Assembly (NCBI RefSeq): GCF_003054245.1
Contig: NZ_QBKR01000011.1
Location: 53,950 to 117,949 of the forward strand
Direction: 5' to 3'
DNA: 64,000 bases
Origin: Melghirimyces profundicolus
GTDB lineage: Bacteria; Bacillota; Bacilli; Thermoactinomycetales; DSM-45169
Made by a program: the position numbers and the translations under genes. Shown piece after piece: positions 44,302 to 52,906 of the stretch; the first letter of the stretch is position 1, and every line of letters starts with the position of its first letter. The notes beneath the pieces are model-generated. The model had not been told where the DNA came from. It did no database searches and saw nothing but the letters and a program-made list of their open reading frames with translations.

Positions 44302-45201
44302 TCAGGTGCGCAGGAATCGGCGAATGGATATCAGACTTCCCCAAACCCCGATCAGGATGCCGAGCATGGTGGTGAGTCCCGCCACATAGAGAGAAAGGGG
44401 CCACATACCGAGCAATTTGAAGAAGCTGTAAGCTTTATCCGCATCCAAAATGCTGACAACCGCGTTGTAACCGAGCAGGACGACGGTAACCGGGACGATG
44501 GCTCCCAACATGCCGATCACAGCGCCCTCGATGAAAAACGGCCACCGGATAAACCAGTTGCTGGCCCCCACCAGACGCATGATCTCGATTTCCCGCCGAC
44601 GGGCAAAAATGGTCAGCTTAATCGTATTGGAGATCAGGAAAGCCGCCAGGACCGCCAGACCCAGACCGAACACCAACACCATGTTGCGGACCCAAGCCGA
44701 CAGGTTCAACAGGCGATCGGACACCCCTTCCCCGTGATCCACCTGATCCACCTGGTTGGGATAACTCTTGCGGATCTCCTTGGCCAGCGCTTCGGTCTGC
44801 TGGGGATCCTTCGCCTGAATCTCCAGGATGTCGGGCAGGGGGTTGTCCTTCTCCAGTCCCTCAAGGAACTCCTTGTCATCTCCCCATTGCTCTTTCATCA
44901 TCTGCAGCCCCTGCTGCTTGGAGACGAAGTTCACTTCTTTCACCTGGGGATTCTTCTTAAGCTGAGCCTGGATCTGATCGATCTGGTCAGCATCGATCTG
45001 GGCGTTCAGGGACGCCCGGATCGACACCTGCTTGTCCAGCTCGGATGCCATGTAATTAATGTTGAATGCAAAAACCAGGAAAATCCCGAAAATCAGGAGG
45101 GTGACGCTGACGGCACTGACCGCGGCAAAGGTCATCCAGTTATTCCGGACCAGGCTCTTGAACGCTTCCTTGAAATGTCGAAACATGGTCTCAATCTTCA
45201 T
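44302..45201 (-). CDS. ftsX: Cell-division ABC transporter permease FtsX
   Basis: Membrane partner of FtsE, transmitting ATP hydrolysis to an outside wall hydrolase. The 299 residues show TM1 (about 22-45), an extracellular loop of about 120 residues, then three helices (about 170-195, 220-245, 265-290) with the FtsX core ARRREIEIMRLVGASNWFIRWPF. In Bacillus FtsEX governs CwlO; the EnvC-like gene immediately downstream is the likely client. It overlaps ftsE by 11 nt. Confidence 0.96.
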   Translation of the reverse strand: MKIETMFRHFKEAFKSLVRNNWMTFAAVSAVSVTLLIFGIFLVFAFNINYMASELDKQVSIRASLNAQIDADQIDQIQAQLKKNPQVKEVNFVSKQQGLQMMKEQWGDDKEFLEGLEKDNPLPDILEIQAKDPQQTEALAKEIRKSYPNQVDQVDHGEGVSDRLLNLSAWVRNMVLVFGLGLAVLAAFLISNTIKLTIFARRREIEIMRLVGASNWFIRWPFFIEGAVIGMLGAIVPVTVVLLGYNAVVSILDADKAYSFFKLLGMWPLSLYVAGLTTMLGILIGVWGSLISIRRFLRT

Positions 45202-45877
45202 AGCCGTACTCTCCCCCCTGCTCGTCGCGGACGATCACACCCTGTTCCACCGCGATCACCCGCTTGCGCATGGTGTTCACGATTTCCCGGTTGTGCGTCG
45301 CCATCACCACGGTCGTTCCGCGTGAGTTGATCTCCTCCAGCAGGTACATAATGTCCCAGGAGTTCTCGGGATCAAGGTTCCCCGTCGGTTCGTCCGCGAT
45401 CACAAAGTTGGGGTTGTTCACCATGGCGCGGGCGATGGAGACCCGTTGCTGCTCTCCCCCGGAAAGCTGGGAAGGCAAAGCGTTCATCCGATCGTAGAGA
45501 CCCACCAGCTCCAGCACTTCCTGAACCCGACGGCGGATTTTCCGCCTCGGCGCTTCCACCGCCTCCATGGCGAAGGCCACGTTTTCATACGCCGTCATGT
45601 TGGGCAACAGTTTGTAGTCCTGGAACACGACGCCGATGTTGCGACGGAGATACGGAATCTTCCAATCTCTCACCCGTTTGACGTTCACCCCGTTGATCAG
45701 GATCACGCCGTGAGTCGGTTTCTCCTCGCGGTACATCAGCTTGATGAATGTGCTTTTCCCCGCCCCGCTGGGCCCCACAACATAGACGAACTCACCCTGA
45801 TCGATTTTCGTGTTGATACCGTTCAGAGCTTTCACACCGTTGGGATACACCTTGTACACGTCATGCATTTCGATCAT
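45191..45877 (-). CDS. ftsE: Cell-division ATP-binding protein FtsE
   Basis: ABC ATPase of 228 residues: Walker [12 protein letters not shown] near 36-46, signature [16 protein letters not shown], Walker [14 protein letters not shown] and H-loop VVMATHNRE are all intact. It works at the cytoplasmic face with FtsX to control peptidoglycan hydrolysis. First gene of ftsE-ftsX-EnvC-like; an extended -10 promoter lies about 100 nt upstream. Confidence 0.97.
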   Translation of the reverse strand: MIEMHDVYKVYPNGVKALNGINTKIDQGEFVYVVGPSGAGKSTFIKLMYREEKPTHGVILINGVNVKRVRDWKIPYLRRNIGVVFQDYKLLPNMTAYENVAFAMEAVEAPRRKIRRRVQEVLELVGLYDRMNALPSQLSGGEQQRVSIARAMVNNPNFVIADEPTGNLDPENSWDIMYLLEEINSRGTTVVMATHNREIVNTMRKRVIAVEQGVIVRDEQGGEYGYED

Positions 45878-45973
45878 GCTATCACCTTCGTATGTTTTGG
45901 GTCGCGGTCTCCGACCGCACGCAGGCAGGATAAAAAGAAAAAAACATTAAGTATGAGTCCGCAAAAATCTTTT

Positions 45974-45985
45974 TCTATTATATCA
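45974..45985 (-). promoter_or_regulatory. Extended -10 promoter element upstream of ftsE
   Basis: TGATATAAT on the minus strand (TATAAT at 45977-45982). No convincing -35, as is common with extended -10 promoters. Confidence 0.45.
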
Positions 45986-46037
45986 TTTCTTCGTTTCTTT
46001 CCCAGAAGAACATGGGAAAATGTCGCAAACCCGACAT

Positions 46038-46072
46038 GAAAAAACCTGCCAGTCAATCGGCCGGCAGGTTTT
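46038..46072 (-). terminator. Rho-independent terminator after argH
   Basis: AAAACCTGCC/GGCAGGTTTT stem with a 12-nt loop, followed on the minus strand by TTC; ends the argGH transcript. Confidence 0.82.
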
Positions 46073-46097
46073 GAACTTCCCGGCAACCGGGGATCCG

Positions 46098-47501
46098 CTA
46101 ATATCTAACGGTATTCAACCAGTTCCGGGTTTCATCCAACTCGATCTTTTTCTTCTTCAAAACTTCCAGTACCCGGGATCGGGCCGTTCCGCTCCCGGCG
46201 TTTCTTGCATCCGCCACGTTTTCCACTTTCAACTTTTCATAGACGTCTTCTTCCACCAACGGGCAGGCTTCCCGGTATTCTTCCAAGGTAAGGTCCGTCA
46301 GGCTTTTTCCCTCATGCAGGCAGGTCAGCACGAGCCGGCCCACCACTTCATGGGCTTCACGGAAGGGCAACCCCTTGGTCACCAGGTAATCGGCGAGATC
46401 CGTCGCATTGGAAAATCCCTCTTCCGCATTCCGGCGCATTTTTTCCCCGTTCACCTTCATCCCCGCCACCATGGGGGCTGTCAGGGCCAGAGCACCCTTG
46501 AGGGTTTCCACGGAGTCGAAGACGCCTTCCTTGTCTTCCTGCATGTCCTTGTTGTAAGTGAGAGGGAGGGCTTTCAGGGTCGTCATCAGAGACACCCAGT
46601 GGCCCATCACCCTTCCGGTCTTGCCCCGGATGAGCTCCGGCACGTCCGGATTTTTCTTCTGGGGCATCATGCTGCTCCCGGTGCAGAAGGCGTCATCCAG
46701 TTCCACGTAGCCGAATTCTTCGCTGGACCAGAGAATCAACTCCTCCGACAGACGGGAAAGGTGCACCATGATCAGGGATGCTGCGGACAGGAATTCCACC
46801 AGGTAGTCCCGGTCGCTCACGGCATCCATGCTGTTGTCGTAGAGCCGGTCAAATCCCAGCTCTTCCGCCACCCGTTCCCGACGGATGGGAAACGTCGTGC
46901 CGGCAATCGCTCCCGCTCCCAGAGGCATCGTGTTGACCCGCTTATAACTGTCTTTCAACCGTTCCGCATCCCGTCCAAACATGTCGACGTAAGCCAGAAG
47001 GTGATGAGCCAGCCTCACCGGCTGGGCTCGTTGCAGATGGGTGTACCCGGGGAGAATGGTGTCCACATGCTCCTCCGCTTTTTCCACCAAGACTTCCTGA
47101 AGAGCGGTCAACGCCTTCACCAGATCCAGGGTCCGGGCCCGGACATACAGGTGCATATCCAAGGCCACCTGGTCGTTCCGGCTACGGCCGGTGTGGAGCT
47201 TTCCACCGGTGGGACCGATTTCCTCGATCAGAAGCTTTTCAATGTTCATGTGGATGTCTTCATGGGAGACGGAAAACTCCACTTTCCCGGCCCGGATTTT
47301 TTCCCGGATGGTTTTCAGTCCTTCCGAGATCTTCTTCGCTTCCCCGGGCCGGATGATTCCGCACTCCCCCAGCATCCGGACATGGGCCAGACTCCCCCGG
47401 ATGTCTTCTTCAAAGAGCTTTTGGTCAAAGGGGATGGATGCAGTGTATTCTTCAACGAGTCGGTTGGTTTGCTTGGTAAAGCGCCCTCCCCAGAGCTTCA
47501 T
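46098..47501 (-). CDS. argH: Argininosuccinate lyase
   Basis: Splits argininosuccinate into arginine and fumarate, last step of arginine synthesis. The 467 residues contain KLWGGRF at the N-terminus, [11 protein letters not shown], the [10 protein letters not shown] substrate region and the fumarase/aspartase signature [11 protein letters not shown] (catalytic Ser). ATG 47501 is used here; TTG 47504, one codon earlier, has slightly better spacing to AGGAGG. The start lies inside the 3' end of argG (50-nt overlap), so the two are coupled. Confidence 0.97.
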   Translation of the reverse strand: MKLWGGRFTKQTNRLVEEYTASIPFDQKLFEEDIRGSLAHVRMLGECGIIRPGEAKKISEGLKTIREKIRAGKVEFSVSHEDIHMNIEKLLIEEIGPTGGKLHTGRSRNDQVALDMHLYVRARTLDLVKALTALQEVLVEKAEEHVDTILPGYTHLQRAQPVRLAHHLLAYVDMFGRDAERLKDSYKRVNTMPLGAGAIAGTTFPIRRERVAEELGFDRLYDNSMDAVSDRDYLVEFLSAASLIMVHLSRLSEELILWSSEEFGYVELDDAFCTGSSMMPQKKNPDVPELIRGKTGRVMGHWVSLMTTLKALPLTYNKDMQEDKEGVFDSVETLKGALALTAPMVAGMKVNGEKMRRNAEEGFSNATDLADYLVTKGLPFREAHEVVGRLVLTCLHEGKSLTDLTLEEYREACPLVEEDVYEKLKVENVADARNAGSGTARSRVLEVLKKKKIELDETRNWLNTVRY

Positions 47502-48714
47502 CAAATGTCGGGTCCTCCTTTTTCGGGTTCACCTTGGCATTCACCTCTGTCGGCAAGCCCCACAACTGAATGAAACCGACGGCGGCTTGGTGATTGAAGG
47601 TATCGTCGGGAGTATAGGTGGCCAATTCTTCATTGTACAGGGAGTGTTCCGATTTCCGTCCGGTCACCGTGGCCTGCCCTTTGAAAAGACGCACCCGGAC
47701 AGTGCCGGTCACTTTGACTTGCGTTTGCTCCACGAAGGCATCCAAGGCTTCTTTGAGAGGGGAGAACCAGAGCCCTTCATAGACCAGTTCCGCCCACTTC
47801 GCCTCCACCGTGGGCTTGAACCGGGTCTCTTCCCGGGTATGGGTGAGAAACTCCAGTTCCCGGTGAGCGGTGATCAGGGTGATCGCCGCCGGGCACTCAT
47901 AGACTTCCCTGGATTTGATGCCCACCAGCCGGTTCTCCACGTGGTCGATCCGTCCCACCCCGTGTTTGCCGGCCAGATGATTGAGTTCGCTGATGATTTG
48001 CCGGAACGACATCGCCTGCCCGTTCAGGGCGACGGGTTTTCCTTTCTGAAACGAAATCTCCACGTCCTCCGGTTCCGCCGGGGTCTCCTCCGGAGAACGG
48101 GTCCACTCGTAAGCTCCCCCGGGCGGAGTGGCCCACGGATCCTCCAGCACGCCGCACTCACAGCTCCTCCCCCACAGGTTCTGGTCGATGCTGTAAGGGT
48201 TATCCCGATCCACGGGAACCGGGATCCCGTGGTTGTGGGCATAAGCAATCTCTTCATCCCGGGACATGGCCCATTCCCGGACCGGAGCGATCACATCCAG
48301 GTCGGGGTTGAGGGCTTTTACCGCCAACTCGAACCGGACCTGATCGTTCCCTTTACCGGTGCAACCGTGAGCCACCGCCACCGCTCCTTCCGCCTCGGCC
48401 ACTTTGACCAGCACCTCGGAAATCAGCGGCCGGGACAGGGCGGACACGAGGGGATACTTTCCTTCGTACATGGCATTGGCCTTCAGGGCCGGAAGCAGGT
48501 AATGTTCCGCAAACCATTCCCGGGTATCCACCACCATCGACTTGACGGCCCCCACCTTCATCGCTTTCTCCTTTACAAAGTTCAGATCTTTTCCTTCCCC
48601 CACATCCAATGCCACGGCAACCACGTCATACCCGTAGTTCTCCTTCAGCCACTGGATGGCCACCGATGTATCCAAACCGCCGGAATATGCGAGAATCACT
48701 TTCCCTTTGCCCAT
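47452..48714 (-). CDS. argG: Argininosuccinate synthase
   Basis: ATP-dependent condensation of citrulline and aspartate. The 420 residues show the PP-loop [14 protein letters not shown] near residue 7, [17 protein letters not shown] and PDVREW-like [13 protein letters not shown]. The start at ATG 48714 has AGGTGG 7 nt upstream; the open frame upstream runs through the promoter. The C-terminus is about 17 residues longer than in Bacillus subtilis, extending into the argH start. It is separate from the argC-F operon but shares an ARG box. Confidence 0.96.
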   Translation of the reverse strand: MGKGKVILAYSGGLDTSVAIQWLKENYGYDVVAVALDVGEGKDLNFVKEKAMKVGAVKSMVVDTREWFAEHYLLPALKANAMYEGKYPLVSALSRPLISEVLVKVAEAEGAVAVAHGCTGKGNDQVRFELAVKALNPDLDVIAPVREWAMSRDEEIAYAHNHGIPVPVDRDNPYSIDQNLWGRSCECGVLEDPWATPPGGAYEWTRSPEETPAEPEDVEISFQKGKPVALNGQAMSFRQIISELNHLAGKHGVGRIDHVENRLVGIKSREVYECPAAITLITAHRELEFLTHTREETRFKPTVEAKWAELVYEGLWFSPLKEALDAFVEQTQVKVTGTVRVRLFKGQATVTGRKSEHSLYNEELATYTPDDTFNHQAAVGFIQLWGLPTEVNAKVNPKKEDPTFDEALGRALYQANQPTR

Positions 48715-48728
48715 ATCCGATCCACCTC

Positions 48729-48760
48729 TTAATAAAAATTCATTCTTTCGTATTATTATA
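48729..48760 (-). promoter_or_regulatory. argGH promoter and ARG box
   Basis: A -10 TATAAT (minus strand, 48755-48760) is followed by AATGAATTTTTATTAA (48729-48744), which fits the AhrC/ArgR half-site pattern TGAATWWWWATTCA with one change. The box would lie at about +4 to +19, suited to arginine-dependent repression. The -35 is weak. Confidence 0.6.
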
Positions 48761-48879
48761 CATTCCGTTGCATCATAAGTCCACCCCGGATTTCGGGAAG
48801 GAATCGAATTTTTTCGGGTGACCGTCCCGAACACCGGAAGGTGATTGAACGAGGGTCCGCCTCCCGGTCTTCCGGTTGA

Positions 48880-48920
48880 ATAAAAACCACCCGGCTCCCT
48901 GGAAGGGAACCGGGTGGTTT
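48880..48920 (-). terminator. Rho-independent terminator after the SRPBCC gene
   Basis: AAACCACCCGG/CCGGGTGGTTT, an 11-bp stem with a 15-nt loop, followed on the minus strand by TTATTC. Confidence 0.85.
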
Positions 48921-48931
48921 ATCCTCTCGGT

Positions 48932-49384
48932 TCAAGCCGACATGGGCCGGCTTTCCGCGATATGCTTCAGGCTCTTGAGGTAGACGGGGAGAGAGCGGCG
49001 GATTTGCCAAGCCATCAGACGCGCTTTCAGTCTGTTGCCTCCTTCGGCAACGCTGACCTCACAGTCACAACTCATGGTCACTTCCCCGTCCGCTTCCTCC
49101 AAACTGATGAAAAGATCAAGAATGCCGTGGGAGAGATGGAGCCGGACACCGAAAAGCTCCGGTTTGCGATGGGCGACGATCTCTCCCTTCACTTTTTGTT
49201 CTTTTTTTCCGGAGCCGAAATGGAGGGTGAAAAGGGCTCCCTTCCAACTGCCTTCTTTCGGCATTTCTTCATAGGTGAGCCGTTGCATCCGGGGCACCCA
49301 TTGCTTCAGTTGCCCTTCCGTTTCCAAACAGTCGAAAAGGTGTTCTCTCGAAGTTTGGACTCCGGTTTCCAAGGTGAGATGCAT
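48932..49384 (-). CDS. SRPBCC-family protein
   Basis: 150 residues with the START-like outline: TLETGVQTSREHLFDCLETE, LKQWVPRMQRLTYEEM, then strand-rich KVKGEIVAHRKPELFGVRLH and a C-terminal amphipathic helix (SLPVYLKSLKHIAES). Probably binds a hydrophobic ligand; nothing more specific can be said. It is monocistronic between the argG promoter region and repeat copy G. The sequence differs clearly from the SRPBCC protein at 28453. Confidence 0.72.
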   Translation of the reverse strand: MHLTLETGVQTSREHLFDCLETEGQLKQWVPRMQRLTYEEMPKEGSWKGALFTLHFGSGKKEQKVKGEIVAHRKPELFGVRLHLSHGILDLFISLEEADGEVTMSCDCEVSVAEGGNRLKARLMAWQIRRSLPVYLKSLKHIAESRPMSA

Positions 49385-49617
49385 TGCCTCTTACACTCCT
49401 CTCCGGCCTGCCGACCGATTTCTTTTTTCTGTTCGCAGACCGACCGTGTCATTACCGAACACTAATCTTAACCCGTTTTTAACAGAAGGTAAACTTTCCG
49501 ATTTTTTCAAAACAGCGGCCGGCTCCGGGCGCCGGTGCGGACCGCTGTTTGTACAGCACATCATTTCCAATTCTGCAATTCTGTTACAAAATCCTCCGCC
49601 CGATAAAAAACCTCCCT
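49385..49617. other. Intergenic region with a GC-rich hairpin
   Basis: No gene seen. The notable feature is AAACAGCGG/CCGCTGTTT (49510-49550) with an inner CCGGC/GCCGG pair, a long imperfect hairpin lacking a strong T-run on either side. The promoter of the SRPBCC gene must lie here but is not clear. Confidence 0.45.
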
Positions 49618-49869
49618 GGAAGCGTTGTGAAAAAGTGAGCGGCAGCATTTACCCAAAGCCGTTCCGGCGGCACTCACAGAGCACAAGTCGCGCCGGGGGT
49701 CGCTTCACTCCCAGTCGCCTATGCACTCACAGAGCACAAGTCTCGCCTGGGTCGCTTGCGCTCCCCGGTCTCACTATGCACTCACAGAGCACAAGTCGCT
49801 ATTTTGGGTAAACGCTTCCCCTTTTCTCGAAACGAACATTCAATCACAATACTTCTAGAAGCGTTGTGA
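49618..49869 (+). repeat. Palindromic repeat, copy G (both ends, two core units)
   Basis: Most informative long copy. Left end GGAAGCGTTGTGA (49618), TTTACCCAAAG, two full core units plus the start of a third (CACTCACAGAGCACAAG at 49671, 49724 and 49779), then CTATTTTGGGTAAACGCTTC and the right end TCACAATACTTCT (to 49856). A further AGAAGCGTTGTGA follows directly at 49857, like the end of another copy. Confidence 0.88.
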
Positions 49870-49977
49870 TTTCCGGCGCCCTTTTCCGGGAGCTTTTTCT
49901 TTTTTCTCATCCGTTTCCGCAACTTTCCAGGCCCATCTTTCGTCTGTAAAGTGAAAAAGAAGTGGAAGGGGTGGATG

Positions 49978-50946
49978 ATGATCCACAGCATGTGGAAACG
50001 GATCGGGGCCGGGGTGCTGGCCACCCTGTTTCTGGCCGGGTGCAGTTCCGGGGAAGAAGCCCGGGTCGCCCAACTGGATTCCAAATCACCCGCAAGATCC
50101 GAGGCGGTCGAACAGACCGAATCCTTCTCTGTCCGCGGGTTGGCGAAAACAAAGGACTCCCGAAAAACCGGCGGGTCAACGGAGACGGATCCGGCGTTGA
50201 GCAAGAAAGAAACCGCAGTCTCGCCGGAGAAGCGGAAAGTGGTCTACCAAGCCAATTTGGACTTACGGGTGGACAATCTGAAAAAAGCGCGGGAGAAGAT
50301 GGAGGAGGATGCCCGCAAAAAGGACGGGTACCTGGTGGAAGCTTCCCAATCCCGAAACGGCCATGACGTGACGGGACGGTTTGTGTTCCGGATCCCCCAG
50401 GAGTCATTCCACGCTTTTCTGGACGAACTGGAGAGAGTGGCGCAGGAAGTTTCCTCCCGGAATCTCTCCGGCAAGGACGTCACCGAAGAGTTTGTCGACC
50501 TGAAATCCCGGCTCAAGGCCAAAAAAGCTGTGGAAAAACGCCTGATGGAAATGATGAAAGAGGCGAAAACGACGGAGGACCTGCTGAAGGTATCGGAACG
50601 GCTTTCCCAGGTGCAGGAAGAGATCGAACAATTAAAGGGGCGGATGCAATATCTCCAAAACCGAACCGATTATGCCACGGTCACCGTCCAGGCCCGTCAG
50701 GTGGCCCCCCTTGAGAAACCGGAGGGAGAGCCCGGATGGGGTGAACGGGTGTCCCATTCCTTTGTGCAATCGCTGGGGTGGCTCCGTGACCTGTTTCAAG
50801 GGATCGTCGTGTTGGGTGCCGCTCTTCTTCCCCCCGCCGCAGTGCTTGCCATCCTTTTCCTCCCCCTCCTGTGGTGGTACCGCCGGTGGAAAAAGACCCC
50901 CTCCGGAGAAACCCCTCCCGGGGAGGAAGAAGATTCTTCCCTCTGA
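49978..50946 (+). CDS. DUF4349-type lipoprotein
   Basis: Membrane lipoprotein of 322 residues. Signal peptide with lipobox LAGC (Cys about 22, MIHSMWKRIGAGVLATLFLAG then C), a polar linker, the DUF4349 domain (VVYQANLDLRVDNLKKAREK, FVFRIPQESFHAFLDELERV, VTEEFVDLKSRLKAKKAVEK), a coiled coil and a C-terminal helix (VVLGAALLPPAAVLAILFLP) followed by a basic cytoplasmic tail. The lipid anchor would be added by Lgt. ATG 49978 has AAGGGG 6 nt upstream; ATG 49975 is nearly as good. Function of the family unknown. Confidence 0.83.
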   Translation: MIHSMWKRIGAGVLATLFLAGCSSGEEARVAQLDSKSPARSEAVEQTESFSVRGLAKTKDSRKTGGSTETDPALSKKETAVSPEKRKVVYQANLDLRVDNLKKAREKMEEDARKKDGYLVEASQSRNGHDVTGRFVFRIPQESFHAFLDELERVAQEVSSRNLSGKDVTEEFVDLKSRLKAKKAVEKRLMEMMKEAKTTEDLLKVSERLSQVQEEIEQLKGRMQYLQNRTDYATVTVQARQVAPLEKPEGEPGWGERVSHSFVQSLGWLRDLFQGIVVLGAALLPPAAVLAILFLPLLWWYRRWKKTPSGETPPGEEEDSSL

Positions 50947-51052
50947 AACGAGTGATTTTTATATCCATGTCGAACGGCCTCTTTCCCTTTCCTGTCCCCA
51001 GGTGTTCAGGCCGGGAAGCGGCCCAGAATGAGAAAAGGAGGATGGACCCTTG

Positions 51053-51853
51053 ATGGATTGGAATCCTGAACTGATCGAAGAGGTGCGGAAAAACCGTCCG
51101 CTGGTGCATCACATCACCAACGTGGTCACGGTCAACGATTGCGCCAACATCACCTTGAGCTGCGGCGGGGCCCCGGTGATGGCCGACGCCCCGGAGGAAG
51201 CAGCGGACATGACCCGGCTCGCCTCCGCTCTGGTGCTGAATATCGGCACCCTGAATGCAGACCAGGTGGAGACGATGATTCGGGCCGGAAAAGCCGCCAA
51301 CGAGAAAGGGATTCCCGTCGTGCTCGACCCGGTGGGCGCCGGTGCCACAACCTTCCGGACCGAAACAGCGAAGCGGCTGTTGGATCGGATCCGGATCTGC
51401 CTGCTGAAAGGAAACGCAGGCGAAATCGCCACCCTCGCGGGGGGGTCCGCCCAGGTTCGCGGGGTGGATTCGGAGAGGGTGGAAGGAGAGATCCGGGCCC
51501 TTGCGGCGAAGGCGGCCCGGGAGTGGGATGTCACCGTGGTGGTGACCGGGAAACGGGATCTGATCACCGACGGGAGCCGTTGGGCGGAGATCTCCAACGG
51601 CCACCCGCTGATGGGTTCCATCACCGGAACCGGCTGCATGGGCGCCTCCGTCCTCGCCGCCTTCGCCGCCGTCAGCCCTGATCCGACGAGAGCCGCCGTT
51701 TCCGCCTTGGCCTCCTACGGTGTCGCGGCGGAACAAGCGGCCATGCAAGCCAACGGCCCCGCCAGTTTCCGGACGGCACTCTTCGATGCCCTGGCTGCCC
51801 TGAAGGGCGAAACGGTCCGGGAACGGGCACGGGTGGACGAGGGTCGCCTTTGA
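51053..51853 (+). CDS. thiM: Hydroxyethylthiazole kinase
   Basis: Salvages 4-methyl-5-(2-hydroxyethyl)thiazole for thiamine synthesis. The 266 residues have the ribokinase-like fold: VHHITNVVTVNDCANITLSC at the N-terminus, VLDPVGAGATTFRT, LKGNAGEIATLAG and GTGCMGASVLAAF with the catalytic Cys/anion hole. ATG 51053 is used; TTG 51050 directly before it has better spacing to AGGAGG. No other thi gene or TPP riboswitch is adjacent. A bidirectional terminator separates it from convergent argF. Confidence 0.93.
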   Translation: MDWNPELIEEVRKNRPLVHHITNVVTVNDCANITLSCGGAPVMADAPEEAADMTRLASALVLNIGTLNADQVETMIRAGKAANEKGIPVVLDPVGAGATTFRTETAKRLLDRIRICLLKGNAGEIATLAGGSAQVRGVDSERVEGEIRALAAKAAREWDVTVVVTGKRDLITDGSRWAEISNGHPLMGSITGTGCMGASVLAAFAAVSPDPTRAAVSALASYGVAAEQAAMQANGPASFRTALFDALAALKGETVRERARVDEGRL

Positions 51854-51866
51854 CTGATCCAAGATG

Positions 51867-51904
51867 AAAAGCAGCCCCGGAGAATAACGGGGCTGCTTTT
51901 TCGT
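51867..51904. terminator. Bidirectional terminator between thiM and argF
   Basis: AAAAGCAGCCCCG/CGGGGCTGCTTTT, a 13-bp stem with an 8-nt loop, with T-runs supplied on both strands by the stem ends. Confidence 0.9.
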
Positions 51905-51931
51905 CGATGGAGGAGGATTTTTCTCATGCGG

Positions 51932-52906
51932 TCACGCCAGCAACTCCACTAACAGTGCTTTCTGGGCGTGCAGGCGGTTCTCTGCCTGTTGAAAAACAAC
52001 CGAACGGGGGCCGTCGATGACTTCTGACGCCACTTCCAGGCCGCGGTATGCAGGCAGGCAATGAAGGAAAAGGGCGTCGGAGCGGGCCCGGGACATCAGT
52101 CGGGCGTTTACCTGAAACCCTTCGAAATCCCGGATTCGTTTTTTCTTCTCCTCTTCCTGCCCCATGCTGGCCCAGACGTCGGTGTAGACGGCGTCCGCCC
52201 CTTCCACCGCCTCCAGGGGATCGTGGGTGAAGGAAAGGACGGCCCCGGTCCGGAGAGCCGTATCCCGTGCCTGGCGGACGACGGCCGGATCCGGTTCATA
52301 CCCTTCAGGGAAAGCGGCTGCCAGGTGAATGCCCGTGGCGGCGGCAGCCTCCAGAAGGGAATGGAGGACATTGTTTCCGTCCCCGACATAGGCCAATCGG
52401 AGTCCGGACAACTCCCCTTTTTCCTCTTTCAGTGTGAGGAGATCCGCCAGCGCCTGGCAGGGGTGGTGCAAATCGGTCAACCCGTTGATGACCGGTATGG
52501 AAGCGTGATCCGCCAACTCCGTCACCGTCTCGTGGCTGAAGGTGCGGATCTGGATCGCGTCCACATAACCGGACAGCACCCGGGCCGTATCCCCGATGCT
52601 CTCTCCCCGTCCCAGCTGGAGCTCCCCCCGGTTCAGATGAAGTGCGTGGCCCCCCAGTTGAGTCATTCCGGTCTCGAAGGAAACGCGGGTCCGGGTGGAA
52701 GGTTTGTCAAAAATCATGGCCAATGTCTTCCCCGCCAAGGGACGGAAAGCCTCCCCCGCGCGGTATCGCTGTTTCATCTCCAGTCCCCGATCCACGAGGA
52801 ATTGAATTTCCCCGGGAGTGAAGGGAGAGAGAGCCAGACAATCCCTCCCTCTCAGAGAGAAGGCGGAACCGCCGACTCCCTGGATGACCGATTCGTTCAC
52901 ACTCAT
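51932..52906 (-). CDS. argF: Ornithine carbamoyltransferase
   Basis: Forms citrulline from ornithine and carbamoyl phosphate. The 324 residues contain the carbamoyl-phosphate loop KPSTRTRVSFE (S-T-R-T-R), HPCQALADLLT, and the ornithine-site FLHCLPAYRG (HCLP). The ATG overlaps the carB stop as ATGA; the open frame continues upstream but only as carB in another frame. Last gene of the arginine operon, receiving carbamoyl phosphate from the CarAB encoded just before it. Confidence 0.97.
   Translation of the reverse strand: MSVNESVIQGVGGSAFSLRGRDCLALSPFTPGEIQFLVDRGLEMKQRYRAGEAFRPLAGKTLAMIFDKPSTRTRVSFETGMTQLGGHALHLNRGELQLGRGESIGDTARVLSGYVDAIQIRTFSHETVTELADHASIPVINGLTDLHHPCQALADLLTLKEEKGELSGLRLAYVGDGNNVLHSLLEAAAATGIHLAAAFPEGYEPDPAVVRQARDTALRTGAVLSFTHDPLEAVEGADAVYTDVWASMGQEEEKKKRIRDFEGFQVNARLMSRARSDALFLHCLPAYRGLEVASEVIDGPRSVVFQQAENRLHAQKALLVELLA

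Noticed and set aside
50947..51052. TPP riboswitch before thiM
   Set aside because: Only about 100 bases are available and no THI-box (CTGAGA) core or matching helices are seen.
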